NCBI RefSeq assembly: GCF_001265075.1
Contig: NZ_LFKO01000001.1
Location: 373,527 to 437,526 of the forward strand
DNA: 64,000 bases
From: Salinicoccus sp. YB14-2
Lineage (GTDB): Bacteria > Bacillota > Bacilli > Staphylococcales > Salinicoccaceae
Direction of reading: 5' to 3'
Part shown: one piece after another, positions 44,163 through 54,031 of the stretch
Position numbering within the stretch: the first letter of the stretch is position 1
Layout of the letters: each line of letters opens with the position of its first letter
Notes under the pieces: generated by a model
Told to the model about the DNA's origin: nothing
Seen by the model: the letters and a program-made list of their open reading frames with translations, nothing else
Database searches by the model: none
Position numbers and translations under genes: made by a program

Positions 44163-45020
44163 CTAGAATCCCCGGCCTGCGCCGCCACCGCCGCCGGACC
44201 CTCCACCGAAACCGCCAAATCCACCGGAACCGCCGCCTGAACCAAAGCCGCCGCCTCCTGAAGGTGGGAACAGTACGACAGGTCCGCCGCGCCTTCTTCT
44301 TGTACGTCTGTTTCGGCCGCCCGGGCCTCCGGGTCCTCCTGAATTATTTGAAAACAATTTATATAGTACATATATCACTGCCATCATAAATAGAATTCTG
44401 GTAATGATATTAAATAAGCTGAGTTCATCATCAGCCGGCTCCTCCCGTGTGAACTCACCGTCTGTAAAACCGTAAGCATCCAATGACTCCTCGTAGATTG
44501 CATTATATAAATTCACTAAACCTTCTTCATAGTATGCATTTCTAGTATTTTCATTATCTGCGTCTGCTGCATTTTGGAAATTTTCCATCGCAGTATCATC
44601 TATGATTCTTCCGATTTTAGCATCATTCAAATAGCCCTCGACACCATATCCGACCTGAATATCAATGCCCCGATTATTAAATTCATTGCCGTTATCCAGG
44701 TTCAGGAATATGACGATGCCGTTGTCATGCTCTTCTTTACCGACACCATACTCTCTTAGAACTCTGAGTGCATAATCCTGGCGGTGTTCCTGACCGACAG
44801 TCGGCATGGTAATCAACAGAATTTCCGCACCGGTTCCTTCTTCCAGATGCTCACCCAGGTCATTCAATGATTCTGTTGTTTCCGGACTCAAAACATCTGC
44901 ATGGTCCTGTACGAAGTAGTTATTGGTGTCTATTTCCGGTATCTCTGTTCTTGCAAAAGCATCCGGACTAAAAGATAAAGTAAGGAAGACTGCTGCAAAA
45001 ACTAACAACAAGCGTTTCAT
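44163..45020 (-). CDS. TPM-domain protein (YgcG-like)
   Basis: 285 aa. Signal peptide (about 1-23, ending AFA), a TPM domain (about 35-165: YFVQDHADVLSPE, IDIQVGYGVEGYL, IGRIID), a membrane helix (about 205-222), then a basic Arg-rich patch and a long Gly/Ser/Phe repeat tail ending GGAGRGF. The family occurs with LemA and is thought to act in membrane stress or photosystem-type repair; its bacterial role is unclear. Its ATG overlaps the lemA stop (TAATG). Confidence 0.85.
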   Translation of the reverse strand: MKRLLLVFAAVFLTLSFSPDAFARTEIPEIDTNNYFVQDHADVLSPETTESLNDLGEHLEEGTGAEILLITMPTVGQEHRQDYALRVLREYGVGKEEHDNGIVIFLNLDNGNEFNNRGIDIQVGYGVEGYLNDAKIGRIIDDTAMENFQNAADADNENTRNAYYEEGLVNLYNAIYEESLDAYGFTDGEFTREEPADDELSLFNIITRILFMMAVIYVLYKLFSNNSGGPGGPGGRNRRTRRRRGGPVVLFPPSGGGGFGSGGGSGGFGGFGGGSGGGGGAGRGF

Positions 45021-45613
45021 TACTCATCACCAGAATCATCTTCACCTGAATCAAAATTAACTTCAGGCACCTCATCCGCAGATTCGTCCGCTTCGAAATA
45101 CGGCTTTTCATCAAAACCAAAAATTCCAGCGAATAAATTACCGGGAAACGTTCTTGTGTTTCTATTGTATTCCTGAACAGTCGTATTGTAATCCTGTCTT
45201 GAGACAGCAATTCTGTTCTCCGCCCCTGCAAGCTCATCACGCAGTCCGGTGAACTGCTCACTCGCCCTCAGTTCCGGATAAGCTTCCGCAACAGCAATCA
45301 ATCTTGATAAAGCTGAACGCATTTCAGTATCTGCTTCCGACACTTCTTCCATGTTGTCAGCATTTGTTATATTACTTCTCGCTTCTGCAATGTCCGTGAA
45401 TACTTCCTCTTCATGGTCTGCATACTCCTGAACGGTGTTGACCAGATTCGGGATCAAATCTGCACGTCTTTGCAACTGCGTATCAATATTGGATTCCGCA
45501 TTATTCACATCTTCATCCAAGTTCACTAATGAGTTATATCTCGGCACGATTAAAATTGCCGCGAGAATAATCAGACCAACAAGAACTCCAATTGGAATCA
45601 AGTATTTTTTCAT
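45020..45613 (-). CDS. LemA family protein
   Basis: About 197 aa. An N-terminal membrane helix (about 5-24) is followed by the LemA helical bundle with PRYNSLVNLDEDVN, QRRADLIPNLVNTVQ, LIAVAEAYPELRAS and YNTTVQEYNRNTRTFPGNL, and an acidic C-terminus. Outward-facing membrane protein of unclear function. The ATG with AGAGGAAAG upstream is chosen over a start 11 codons earlier. Operon with the TPM-domain gene. Confidence 0.9.
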   Translation of the reverse strand: MKKYLIPIGVLVGLIILAAILIVPRYNSLVNLDEDVNNAESNIDTQLQRRADLIPNLVNTVQEYADHEEEVFTDIAEARSNITNADNMEEVSEADTEMRSALSRLIAVAEAYPELRASEQFTGLRDELAGAENRIAVSRQDYNTTVQEYNRNTRTFPGNLFAGIFGFDEKPYFEADESADEVPEVNFDSGEDDSGDE

Positions 45614-45666
45614 ATGACTTTCCTCTTTCCATTCAATAAATTTCATTTAAAATTATACATGAAAAA

Positions 45667-47103
45667 TTAATTCCGCTCATCCTTTAATACTTTTTCACAC
45701 GCAGATATAATTTTCTTTAAAACTTTTATACGAGCATATTTTTTATTATTTCCCGGAATGATATGCCACGGGGCATACTCGGTACTGGTTTCTTTGATCA
45801 TATCTTCACTGGCTTCAAGGTATTGATCCCACTTCTCCCTGTTTCTCCAGTCTTCTTTTGTAATCTTCCACTGTTTTTCAACGTTCTGCTCTCTTTCTTT
45901 AAAACGTTCCAGCTGTTCATCTTTATCCAATGACAGGAAAAACTTAATAATGACCGCACCTGAATTATAAAGTGATTTCTCAAAATCTTTGATTTCATCA
46001 TACGCTTGAGTCCATTCTTTCTGACTCGCAAAACCTTCCACTCTCTCCACCAGTACTCTCCCATACCAACTGCGGTCAAAAAATCCTATATGTCCGCTGC
46101 GAGGAATATCCGTAGCAAAGCGCCATAAATAATGATGGGCAAGTTCTATATCCGTCGGTGCACTGACAGCATTGATTGTATAGCCTGTCGGATCCAGCCG
46201 CTGGCGTGTCCGTTTTATATTACCGCCTTTACCTGCTGCATCCATCCCCTCATAAACCAAGATCAGAGGAATTTTTTGCTGATACAGTTGAAATTGGATA
46301 TCCCGCATTTTCAACTGCAGTTCAGGCAGAATCTCCTTATATTTATTTTTTGATATTTTCTCTTTTTCAAAATCGAATGTAAAAAGTTCTGTTTCAAAAT
46401 ACTTGGTAAAGTCACTGACAATCCTTTGAACAGGCGTCGTCTCCTCTGTTGCAATCCTTTTTTCAAGTGTATCTATTATAGTTTCAAACATGGTATTGAT
46501 CGCTTCATTCTTATCTTCGAAATCAATTTCCGTCCATGGTATCTGTTGTTTTTGGTCGATGAACCCTTGCATTTCTTCTTCATAGTTAAATAACTCAAGG
46601 TGTTCTTCAAATTCCTCGGCTTTCCACTTTAAAGTCGGATTCTCTTTTAATTTATTCAAGTGTTTCTGTCTGACTTCTTCAGACGTATTTACATAAAATT
46701 TTATAATTTCATAACCGTTCTGTTGGAGCGTCTTTTCAAAGTTTTCCATATCGGTAGATATTTCTTTAAAATCAACAGCAATATTATCAGTTATTTTTGC
46801 TTCCTTATATTCGATATATTGTGCATACCAGCTTCTGAAATGAATGTTCACATCCCCGGATTTAGGTAAATGATTCCAAAATCTCTGCATGAATGGATAA
46901 CGCAGATCAATATCCCTCGGTGGTCTCGTTGCTACAAAATCTGTATATTTTGCATCCAGTGCCATGTAGAGCGCGTTGGACAGCCGTGACTTACCAGAAG
47001 CCGGCGGTCCTTCTATAATAATCATTACTGGAATATCCATCTCATGTGTTTTCCTTGTAGTCTCTCCAATTTTAAACTCCAGTTCATCATCTATTTCAAT
47101 CAT
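45667..47103 (-). CDS. Double-domain PPK2 polyphosphate kinase (polyphosphate:AMP phosphotransferase-like)
   Basis: 478 aa with two PPK2 domains in tandem, the class II layout of polyphosphate:AMP phosphotransferases. Domain 1: Walker A EGPPASGKSRLSN and a degenerate lid (RPPRDIDLRYPF). Domain 2: Walker A EGMDAAGKGGNIKR, VSAPTDIELAHHYLWRF and FFDRSWYGRVLVERVEGF. Only the second domain looks fully catalytic. It phosphorylates AMP (or ADP) using polyphosphate. The ATG with AGGAGGAG upstream is chosen, not a GTG-type start six codons earlier. Monocistronic. Confidence 0.88.
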   Translation of the reverse strand: MIEIDDELEFKIGETTRKTHEMDIPVMIIIEGPPASGKSRLSNALYMALDAKYTDFVATRPPRDIDLRYPFMQRFWNHLPKSGDVNIHFRSWYAQYIEYKEAKITDNIAVDFKEISTDMENFEKTLQQNGYEIIKFYVNTSEEVRQKHLNKLKENPTLKWKAEEFEEHLELFNYEEEMQGFIDQKQQIPWTEIDFEDKNEAINTMFETIIDTLEKRIATEETTPVQRIVSDFTKYFETELFTFDFEKEKISKNKYKEILPELQLKMRDIQFQLYQQKIPLILVYEGMDAAGKGGNIKRTRQRLDPTGYTINAVSAPTDIELAHHYLWRFATDIPRSGHIGFFDRSWYGRVLVERVEGFASQKEWTQAYDEIKDFEKSLYNSGAVIIKFFLSLDKDEQLERFKEREQNVEKQWKITKEDWRNREKWDQYLEASEDMIKETSTEYAPWHIIPGNNKKYARIKVLKKIISACEKVLKDERN

Positions 47104-47245
47104 ATTTCTCCTCCTGACCATTATGTATATATACCCTTTATTTTAATAAAATAGCATAATTCGAAAATTAAAGGCTATCAAATTTTAGATTGTCAACGGG
47201 TGACTATGATAGAATATTTATGACTAACAATAAGGGGGAAACAAA

Positions 47246-48946
47246 ATGGTCACGAAGTTTCAAGACTATAAATATGAAAGACCCGATTTACAGAAGATAT
47301 CTAAAGAGGTAGCTGAGCTGATCGAAAAATTTGATGCAGCAAAAGACGCCAAAGAGCAAAGCACAGTCATAGACGAATTGAATAAGATTTTCAGCCATGT
47401 GGATACTATGGCGACACTCGCCCATATCCGAGCATCCATAGATACGAAAGATGAATTTTATGATTCAGAAAGAAACTTTTTCGATGAGTATGACCCTGTC
47501 ATCACAGAAATAAACAACAAATACTATGATGCAATCGTAAACAGTGATTTCCGTTTTGATCTTGAAGATTTATATGGCAGACAACTGTTCGCTCTTGCTG
47601 AAAACCAGCTGAAAAGCTATGACCCTTCAGTAAAAGAGTTAATTCAGGAAGAGAACCGTTTGTCCACACAGTATTCAAAACTGTTGGCGGGTTCTGAAAT
47701 TGAATTTGACGGCAAAACTTTAAACCTCTCAGAGTTCAGTCCATATATGGAGGACTCTGATCGTAGCGTCCGTAAAGCTGCAACCGAGGCGGTACAGGGC
47801 TTTATGGGAGACAACCTGGAAACTATAGATGATATTTACGACAAACTTGTAAAAACAAGAGATAAAATTGCCAAAGAGCTCGGCTATCAGGATTTTGTCG
47901 AACTCGGCTATGTAAGAATGAACAGAATCGACTATGACCGGGACATGGTTGAGACATTCAGAGATCATGTTGCAGAGTATGTTGTGCCTGTTGTAACGAA
48001 ACTTAAAGAGCGTCAGGCTAAACGTATCGGACTATCTGATCTGAAATCATATGATGAACCATTCGATTTCTTAACAGGAAATGCCGCTCCGCAGGGCAAA
48101 ACAAAAGACATCATGAAAAATGGTGCGAAAATGTATAAGGAACTTTCACCTGAAACAGATGAATTCTATACATTTATGACAGAGCGCGAACTGTTTGATG
48201 TCGAAGCTAAGAAAGGTAAAGAAGGCGGCGGATACTGCACATTTATCCCTGAATACGATTCGCCGTTTATATTCTCAAACTTTAACGGTACCCTTGGAGA
48301 CGTCACAGTGCTGACGCATGAGGCAGGACATGCTTTCCAATCATATATGTCACGCGGTTTCGATGTACCTGAATATCAGTTCCCGACACTTGAATCTGCT
48401 GAAATCCATTCTATGAGCATGGAGTACTTCACTTATCCGTGGATGGATTTATTCTTTGGGGAAGATACAGATAAATTCAAGTTCTCACACTTGGCAGGTG
48501 ATATTTCATTCCTGCCGTATGGTGTTGCGATTGATGAATTCCAGCACATCGTTTATGAAAACCCGGAACTTACACCAAAAGAACGTCGTGATGAGTGGAA
48601 GAAACTAGAGTACAAATATTTACCACATAGAGACTATGATGGTATCGAACCACTCGAAAGCGGTTCGTTCTGGCACTATCAGGGCCATGTATTCGGTGCA
48701 CCATTCTACTACATCGATTACACCCTCGCACAGATTTGTGCCATCCAGTTCTGGAAACGTGCCAAAGAAGACTTTGAAGGCGCTTGGGAAGACTACCTTT
48801 CATTATGTAAGCTCGGCGGGTCACTGCCATTCAACTCTCTAGTTGAAGCAGCACAATTGAGATCGCCATTTGAAGAAGACAGTCTCAAAGAAGTGGTGGA
48901 GGAAGTCAGTGATTATCTGGACTCCATTGACGATACACAGCTGTAA
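47246..48946 (+). CDS. pepF: Oligoendopeptidase F (M3 family)
   Basis: 566 aa zinc metallopeptidase that cuts short peptides in the cytoplasm. Zinc site HEAGHAFQSY (HExxH) with the third ligand Glu in ESAEIHSMSMEYF; GGGYCTFIP and SNFNGTLGDV precede it; HRDYDGIEPLESGSFWHYQGHVF near the C-terminus shapes the substrate cleft, cited here as two blocks. Length is as expected for the PepF subfamily. AAGGGGGA precedes the ATG and an extended -10 (TGATAGAAT) lies upstream. Strong terminator follows. Confidence 0.93.
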   Translation: MVTKFQDYKYERPDLQKISKEVAELIEKFDAAKDAKEQSTVIDELNKIFSHVDTMATLAHIRASIDTKDEFYDSERNFFDEYDPVITEINNKYYDAIVNSDFRFDLEDLYGRQLFALAENQLKSYDPSVKELIQEENRLSTQYSKLLAGSEIEFDGKTLNLSEFSPYMEDSDRSVRKAATEAVQGFMGDNLETIDDIYDKLVKTRDKIAKELGYQDFVELGYVRMNRIDYDRDMVETFRDHVAEYVVPVVTKLKERQAKRIGLSDLKSYDEPFDFLTGNAAPQGKTKDIMKNGAKMYKELSPETDEFYTFMTERELFDVEAKKGKEGGGYCTFIPEYDSPFIFSNFNGTLGDVTVLTHEAGHAFQSYMSRGFDVPEYQFPTLESAEIHSMSMEYFTYPWMDLFFGEDTDKFKFSHLAGDISFLPYGVAIDEFQHIVYENPELTPKERRDEWKKLEYKYLPHRDYDGIEPLESGSFWHYQGHVFGAPFYYIDYTLAQICAIQFWKRAKEDFEGAWEDYLSLCKLGGSLPFNSLVEAAQLRSPFEEDSLKEVVEEVSDYLDSIDDTQL

Positions 48947-48960
48947 TAAAAATCTTTAAG

Positions 48961-49000
48961 ACAGGATAAAACCTTTTAATGAGGTTTTATCCTGTTTTTA
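48961..49000 (+). terminator. pepF terminator
   Basis: ACAGGATAAAACC pairs with GGTTTTATCCTGT (13 bp), then TTTTTATATT. The remainder of the gap to 49139 holds nothing I recognise. Confidence 0.9.
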
Positions 49001-49139
49001 TATTGGATTAAAGTGCCCACGTGTCATCGTTTGCGCATCTTCGGACGAGATTAAATTATGCCTATAATGTAATTCAAGACATATAAAAAAAAGTGCAATC
49101 CGTCAGGATCCACACTCGCTTGAATATTAATGTCATTTA

Positions 49140-50531
49140 TTATTCGTTGCCAGGTCTTTTGGTTAAGAAGAATAATATTCCCCCGGCTAGAAGTAATACG
49201 AAACTATAGAGGAAATTATATTGATTTGTATCTCCCGTATCAGGCAAAGTATCTCTGTCAGAAGATGAAGACACCACGCCTGATTCATTTTTGATTTCCT
49301 CTTCAATTTCCAAAATTTCCTCTTCGGTCATATCTTCTTCTTCGACAATTTTGGATGTCATGATACGGTTGATTCTTTTATCCAATTCTGAGTAATTTTC
49401 TTCCGTACTCCCCGGTTTTATATCAATACCGTTTAAAATATTGCCATAGTTATATCGATATAGCTTCTTACCGGCTACACCCGGCTTTTTGTTTTGCTGG
49501 GGTTCAGTCTGTTGTTCTTCTTCACCAGTTTCCTGTCCACCTTCGATTATGCGTTCAGTTTGATTTGCCTCATCAGTATCTGAGGCACCGTAGGCTGCTT
49601 CCTGATCGTTTGGTTCTGATGCACCTCCGCCGCCGTATGGAAGATTTCCTTCTTCAGATTGCTGGTTTTGCTGGTTTCCACTATTCTGATTATCCGTATT
49701 ATCCGGGCCTTCTATATTTTCATTACCTGACGTTTCATTCTCAGTCCCAGAGTCCGGTTCTTCCGATTCGGTACTGCCTTGAGACGATTCTCCATCACCT
49801 GAACCACCGTCTGCATTAATTTCACCTGACTCTTCGTCACTTTCATCGGATTCCGGCGTTTCTTCAATTGGAGCATCCTCATTTACATCATCATTGATGT
49901 CCTCAGTATTTTCATTCTCTGTCTGTTCATTATCATTGTTGTCATTTTCTTGTTCCTCTGGATTATTTTGATTATCCTCCAGAACGGATTCGGGGTTTTC
50001 TTCTGGCTCCCCATTGTCACCGGCACCGTTATTATTATTCTGACCTGGTTCTTTCGACGGCTCCTCCGGGCTGTCTCCTTCAAAGTCTTCTTCAGGTACT
50101 AAAAGATCATCATCAGTACCAGATTCATTTACCGGCTCCTGTCCAGTGTCTGAATTTTCTTCAGCGTTTTCATCCAAATCATTTTCCTCGCTGTTGATTT
50201 CATAATTTTCCTGCTCAGGCACAGGTTGTTCTTCTGTTTGAGCTTCACTGTCCTGTTCAATTTCTGCAGTTTCTTCAGAATCTTCTACGTTTGTTGTCTG
50301 ATTAAAGGTTTCAGATGTTTTTTCAGTGGATTCTGATTCATAAGTATCATTTTCGGATTCGTAAGTGCTCTCCTCAAATTCATCTCCCTCAGATTGTTCT
50401 TTCATATATTCTTCGGGGTGGTTTTCTTCTATATCATCTTCTGTATTAGCAAGTGTATCGTTTGTCATATTAAAAAGAGTTGATGAAATGAGTATGGATA
50501 TTAGTGTGATTTTCATCGATTTTCTATTCAT
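49140..50531 (-). CDS. LPXTG-anchored acidic, low-complexity surface protein
   Basis: 463 aa. Signal peptide (about 1-29), then some 330 residues almost wholly of Glu, Asp, Asn, Gln, Ser and Thr without a recognisable fold, then a short ordered-looking segment (KLYRYNYGNILNGIDIKPG) and a sortase signal: TLPDTGD, a membrane helix (about 440-457) and a positive tail (KRPGNE). Expected to be linked to peptidoglycan by sortase A as a long, highly negative stalk. GGAGG precedes the ATG by 7-8 nt. Not recognised as a named adhesin. The strong acidity fits a halotolerant or alkaliphilic surface, but that is inference. Confidence 0.85.
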   Translation of the reverse strand: MNRKSMKITLISILISSTLFNMTNDTLANTEDDIEENHPEEYMKEQSEGDEFEESTYESENDTYESESTEKTSETFNQTTNVEDSEETAEIEQDSEAQTEEQPVPEQENYEINSEENDLDENAEENSDTGQEPVNESGTDDDLLVPEEDFEGDSPEEPSKEPGQNNNNGAGDNGEPEENPESVLEDNQNNPEEQENDNNDNEQTENENTEDINDDVNEDAPIEETPESDESDEESGEINADGGSGDGESSQGSTESEEPDSGTENETSGNENIEGPDNTDNQNSGNQQNQQSEEGNLPYGGGGASEPNDQEAAYGASDTDEANQTERIIEGGQETGEEEQQTEPQQNKKPGVAGKKLYRYNYGNILNGIDIKPGSTEENYSELDKRINRIMTSKIVEEEDMTEEEILEIEEEIKNESGVVSSSSDRDTLPDTGDTNQYNFLYSFVLLLAGGILFFLTKRPGNE

Positions 50532-50703
50532 TTCTATTCCTCCATACTGAAATATCTAAGCACAGTCAAAACTGATATGATAAGTATATAAAAATTTCCA
50601 ATGTGTATCTACAGTTTTTGAAATATGTAACACAGCCTTAATACTAGTCATCAATTATTTCAATATTATTTCAAGCAATATAATTATGTAATATTTATAA
50701 CAA

Positions 50704-50733
50704 AAAGAACCAGCCAAAATGACTGGTTCTTCG
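50704..50733 (-). terminator. Terminator of the RpiR gene
   Basis: AAGAACCAG pairs with CTGGTTCTT, 9-11 nt loop, followed on the minus strand by TTTTTG; 18 nt after the stop codon. Confidence 0.85.
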
Positions 50734-50750
50734 TGATTTTTATTTGATAT

Positions 50751-51587
50751 TTAATGGGTGGCATCATATGTTTTTATAATATTATCATATGCTGAAGTTC
50801 CAAGTTCCCTGCACACATAGAAGAATAGAACATCGCAGATTACCAGCTGGGCGATACGGCTTGTCATATTCATATACTGGATATTAGTCTCTTCTTCCGT
50901 AATTTCAATCGCCAAATCAGAATGTCTCTTCGCTATCGATGCATGGTTTTGTGTCAGTATGACAGTTTTAATACCAAGTGATTTTGCTTTTTTGACCACT
51001 TCGATCACTTCCTTCGTTTTACCTGAAAGTGTTATAACAAATAAAACGTCATTCTCTGCCGCATTGGACAGCCGGGTAAAACACAAATATTTATCTGCCG
51101 TGAAAAATGCATTCACATTTACACGGTGAAGTTTCTGTTCCATATCCTGACCGACATTCGCCGAGTCCCCGACGCCATATATAAATGTGTTACCTGCCTG
51201 CAAAATCAGATGGGCAGCTTCTTTCATCACATCACGGCTGACAATCTTTTCAGTATTATAAAGTGCCTGAATCGTATTTTTAAATACTTTATCAAAAATA
51301 TCTTTGTGGTTGTCCCTCTCTAAATCAATCACTCTTGAAATATTTTCTTTTTCAAGTGTATGCAGTTCCTTAGCCAACTCGACTTTTAATTCTTTTATAC
51401 CCGCAAGGCCCACTCTTTTAGCAAATCTGACGATGGCGGCATCGCTCGTATTGCTGTTGGTGGCGATATCTTTAACAGGCATATTGATTACTTTCCTAGG
51501 GTTTTCAAGAATAAATGTAGCTATACGTTGTTCAACTGGTGTCATGTATTCCTGTCGTTTACTAATCTGACTCAGTACCGAGAACAT
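50751..51587 (-). CDS. RpiR family transcriptional regulator
   Basis: 278 aa. N-terminal HTH_6 domain (about 1-77: MTPVEQRIATFILENP, SNTSDAAIVRFAKRVGL) and a C-terminal SIS sugar-phosphate-binding domain (about 110-245: FIYGVGDSANVGQDM, VITLSGKTKEVIE, VILTQN). Such regulators control sugar-phosphate genes in answer to the bound phosphosugar. GGGGGA precedes the ATG chosen. It follows the GH32-like gene by 124 nt and may control it; the effector is unknown. Confidence 0.9.
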   Translation of the reverse strand: MFSVLSQISKRQEYMTPVEQRIATFILENPRKVINMPVKDIATNSNTSDAAIVRFAKRVGLAGIKELKVELAKELHTLEKENISRVIDLERDNHKDIFDKVFKNTIQALYNTEKIVSRDVMKEAAHLILQAGNTFIYGVGDSANVGQDMEQKLHRVNVNAFFTADKYLCFTRLSNAAENDVLFVITLSGKTKEVIEVVKKAKSLGIKTVILTQNHASIAKRHSDLAIEITEEETNIQYMNMTSRIAQLVICDVLFFYVCRELGTSAYDNIIKTYDATH

Positions 51588-51711
51588 ATAATTTCCCCCA
51601 AACTTATTGATTCCGTACAAATACTAGAAATATTTAGTCAATTATAACATGCTTTCATCATTTTGATGATAAATTTAGCAAAAAATTACTTAAATTTACA
51701 AATTCATCACA

Positions 51712-53211
51712 TTAATTTTGAGATATAATTTCGTCATGATCGAATGCTTTCAAATCATAGCGAATCAAGTTCACATAACACTGTCCCGTCTCAGTTGAAA
51801 ACTCAACCCCCCTGGCATCTTTTTCAGGAAAAATCCTGGCTGACATGACAGCTTCACCGTCATTAATAAAGATCTCCAGACTTGAAACATCCATGAATAT
51901 TTGAAGTTTATACAATGGCACATCAAGATATACATGCCTCTCGCATTCCTCTACCCCTTCAGGGTGCTCACCACTGAAAGAAGTATCAAGTTTAAACATA
52001 CAATCTTCAACATGATAAATCAGGCGTGTTTCATTTCTTTTACCCACACGTAAGTTCAGATAAATTTCACTCGCATCATAATCATTGAATTCTACGATCA
52101 ATTCATAAGATTCTCCATAAAAATCTCTCATGCGCTTATTGTACTGTTTAAAATAACCGAGAGCTGTCACTTCATTTTCTCTTAAATTAATCATGTTTGG
52201 ATGTGGTGTCTGTATGAGCTTCTTTCCTTGGACTTTTAAAACTCTCGGAATGCTCAGGCAGTTGCCATAATGAAATTTTTCTGTCGGATATGATGTCGTC
52301 GGCATGTTCAAGTTTCCGATGACCACCTGACGATCTTCCTGATCAGTGAATACTTTTGGTGCATAAAAATCAAAGCCGGCATCAAATTCTTTAAATTCAC
52401 CATGGGTCATGGAATAATCTTCAAAATTTAAATTTCCAATCAAATAGCCTGCCTGAAAATTATTTCTGAAATAATTGCCGTATCTGTCAACGCCTTGTGG
52501 ACAAAACACCAGGACATCCCTGCCGTCTGCAGAAAAATAGTCTGGATATTCCCACAGCCAGCCGAACTCATTTAGACCGGTCTGCAGGCAGCCCCTGTAT
52601 TCAAATTCAGAAACATCATCCGCTTCAAACACTGCCAGACAACCATTTTCATCGTCGGACTCTGAACCGATCAATAGAATATATTTACCGTTTTTCAATA
52701 TCACTTTAGAGTCTTTAAACTGTCTGAATCGCTCTTCAAAACCTTCAATCAGAGGGACAGTATGTCTAATCAATTTATATCGTTCATCAAAATGGGCAAT
52801 CAATTGTTTATATTTGAATGACTGTTGTGACAAAGAACGTCCGATATAAAAGATATGTTCTCGATCATTTATATTTAATGAGGAACCTGAAGAAAGGCCC
52901 TTGTCATCAAAAAGTGTATCAGGCTTTAATTTAACACCTTCATTAGCGAACGTTGAAAGATCGTTGGAAGTCACATGGTACCAATGCTGTTCTTCCTCAT
53001 CCAGCACCGGCAGCCATGTGTAAAACAAATGGTACTTTTCACTGCTGCCGTCATAAAATACCGCGGCCGGCGCGTTGATTGAACCGATCACACTTTCCAC
53101 ATGATATCTCTGGCGCCAAGGGCTACTGTTAACATGTTCAATATACGAATTTAAATCGTTATGACTCATCACTTCTAACGCTTTCAATTGAATATGTTCA
53201 TGTCTGTCCAA
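51712..53211 (-). CDS. GH32-like protein lacking the catalytic nucleophile
   Basis: 499 aa with the size and domains of sucrose-6-phosphate hydrolases: a five-bladed propeller (about 30-340) then a beta-sandwich. YHLFYTWLP, WYHVTSNDLSTF, LSSGSS, the Asp of the RDP block (Asp167 in FKDSKV) and the acid/base Glu221 (WEYPDYF) are recognisable. But the WMNDPNG block reads SINAPAAVF, so the nucleophile Asp is Ala47. It may be inactive, a binding protein, or use another residue. TTG start with GGGGGG upstream, 11 nt after tatC. It lies between tatC and an RpiR regulator, with no PTS gene nearby. Confidence 0.75.
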   Translation of the reverse strand: MDRHEHIQLKALEVMSHNDLNSYIEHVNSSPWRQRYHVESVIGSINAPAAVFYDGSSEKYHLFYTWLPVLDEEEQHWYHVTSNDLSTFANEGVKLKPDTLFDDKGLSSGSSLNINDREHIFYIGRSLSQQSFKYKQLIAHFDERYKLIRHTVPLIEGFEERFRQFKDSKVILKNGKYILLIGSESDDENGCLAVFEADDVSEFEYRGCLQTGLNEFGWLWEYPDYFSADGRDVLVFCPQGVDRYGNYFRNNFQAGYLIGNLNFEDYSMTHGEFKEFDAGFDFYAPKVFTDQEDRQVVIGNLNMPTTSYPTEKFHYGNCLSIPRVLKVQGKKLIQTPHPNMINLRENEVTALGYFKQYNKRMRDFYGESYELIVEFNDYDASEIYLNLRVGKRNETRLIYHVEDCMFKLDTSFSGEHPEGVEECERHVYLDVPLYKLQIFMDVSSLEIFINDGEAVMSARIFPEKDARGVEFSTETGQCYVNLIRYDLKAFDHDEIISQN

Positions 53212-53222
53212 CCCTTTACCCC

Positions 53223-53984
53223 CTAATCTTCATCCAAAGATTCTTCTATTGCTTTCTGCTCTGCTTTCAAATATCTCTTATAACCGTATTTAGAAATGAC
53301 GATGCTGACTTCATAAAGCAGGATCATCGGGATTGTTAGTATTATATGTGTCATAAAGTCCGGCGGTGCGATAACAGCCGCGATGATAAATAATATAAAG
53401 TAGGCATATTTTCGGTTCTTTTTAAGAAACATTGGTGTAATCATCCCCAGCTGTGTCAAAAAGAGAATCAGGATCGGCATTTGGAATATTACACCGAATG
53501 GCAGTACTGTACGGAACAGGAAACCGAAGTACTGATTAATCCCTATCGTCGTTGCAATTCCCATTTCCGCAGATAAATCAAAAGTAAATTGTACAATGTA
53601 AGGCACTACGATGAAGTAGCTGAATGCCATCCCGGTCAACATCAATACCATCACTATTGGAATATAGCTCAATGTCAATTTTTGCTCATTACTGTACAGT
53701 CCCGGTGAAATAAAGGCCCATAACTGATATAGGATGACCGGCAAAATAATAACAACTGCGATGATTATAATGACCATTATGTATATTTTAAGCGGATCTG
53801 CCACTTGAAATGCATGCATTTGAATATTTGCTGTCCAAGGTGCATTCTGCATCTGATAAATTAAAGGTTGGGATAAAAAAAAGCCCACAATTAATGCAGC
53901 AAGAAAAAAGTACATTATGATGAGCAGCCGTTTTCTAAGCTCATCCAAATGCTCCATTATATCCTTCTTTTCTTCATCTTGCAT
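53223..53984 (-). CDS. tatC: Sec-independent translocase subunit TatC
   Basis: 253 aa with six membrane helices. The polytopic receptor of the twin-arginine translocase, which binds signal peptides and recruits TatA. MEHLDELRKRLL, LYQLWAFISPGLYSNEQK and FAFGV-like LPFGVIFQMPI segments are conserved. The ATG with AGAGGTG 9 nt upstream is chosen over a GTG four codons earlier. Separated from tatA by a terminator-like hairpin, so expressed below tatA. Confidence 0.95.
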   Translation of the reverse strand: MQDEEKKDIMEHLDELRKRLLIIMYFFLAALIVGFFLSQPLIYQMQNAPWTANIQMHAFQVADPLKIYIMVIIIIAVVIILPVILYQLWAFISPGLYSNEQKLTLSYIPIVMVLMLTGMAFSYFIVVPYIVQFTFDLSAEMGIATTIGINQYFGFLFRTVLPFGVIFQMPILILFLTQLGMITPMFLKKNRKYAYFILFIIAAVIAPPDFMTHIILTIPMILLYEVSIVISKYGYKRYLKAEQKAIEESLDED

Positions 53985-54001
53985 AAGCCGGTTCACCTCT
54001 T

Positions 54002-54026
54002 AAAAAAAGGTGGCTTCCGCCACCAC
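54002..54026 (-). terminator. Attenuating hairpin between tatA and tatC
   Basis: GGTGGC and GCCACC form a short GC stem with a 4-nt loop, followed on the minus strand by seven Ts. It fits entirely in the 47-nt gap between the two genes. Confidence 0.85.
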
Positions 54027-54031
54027 TATTA

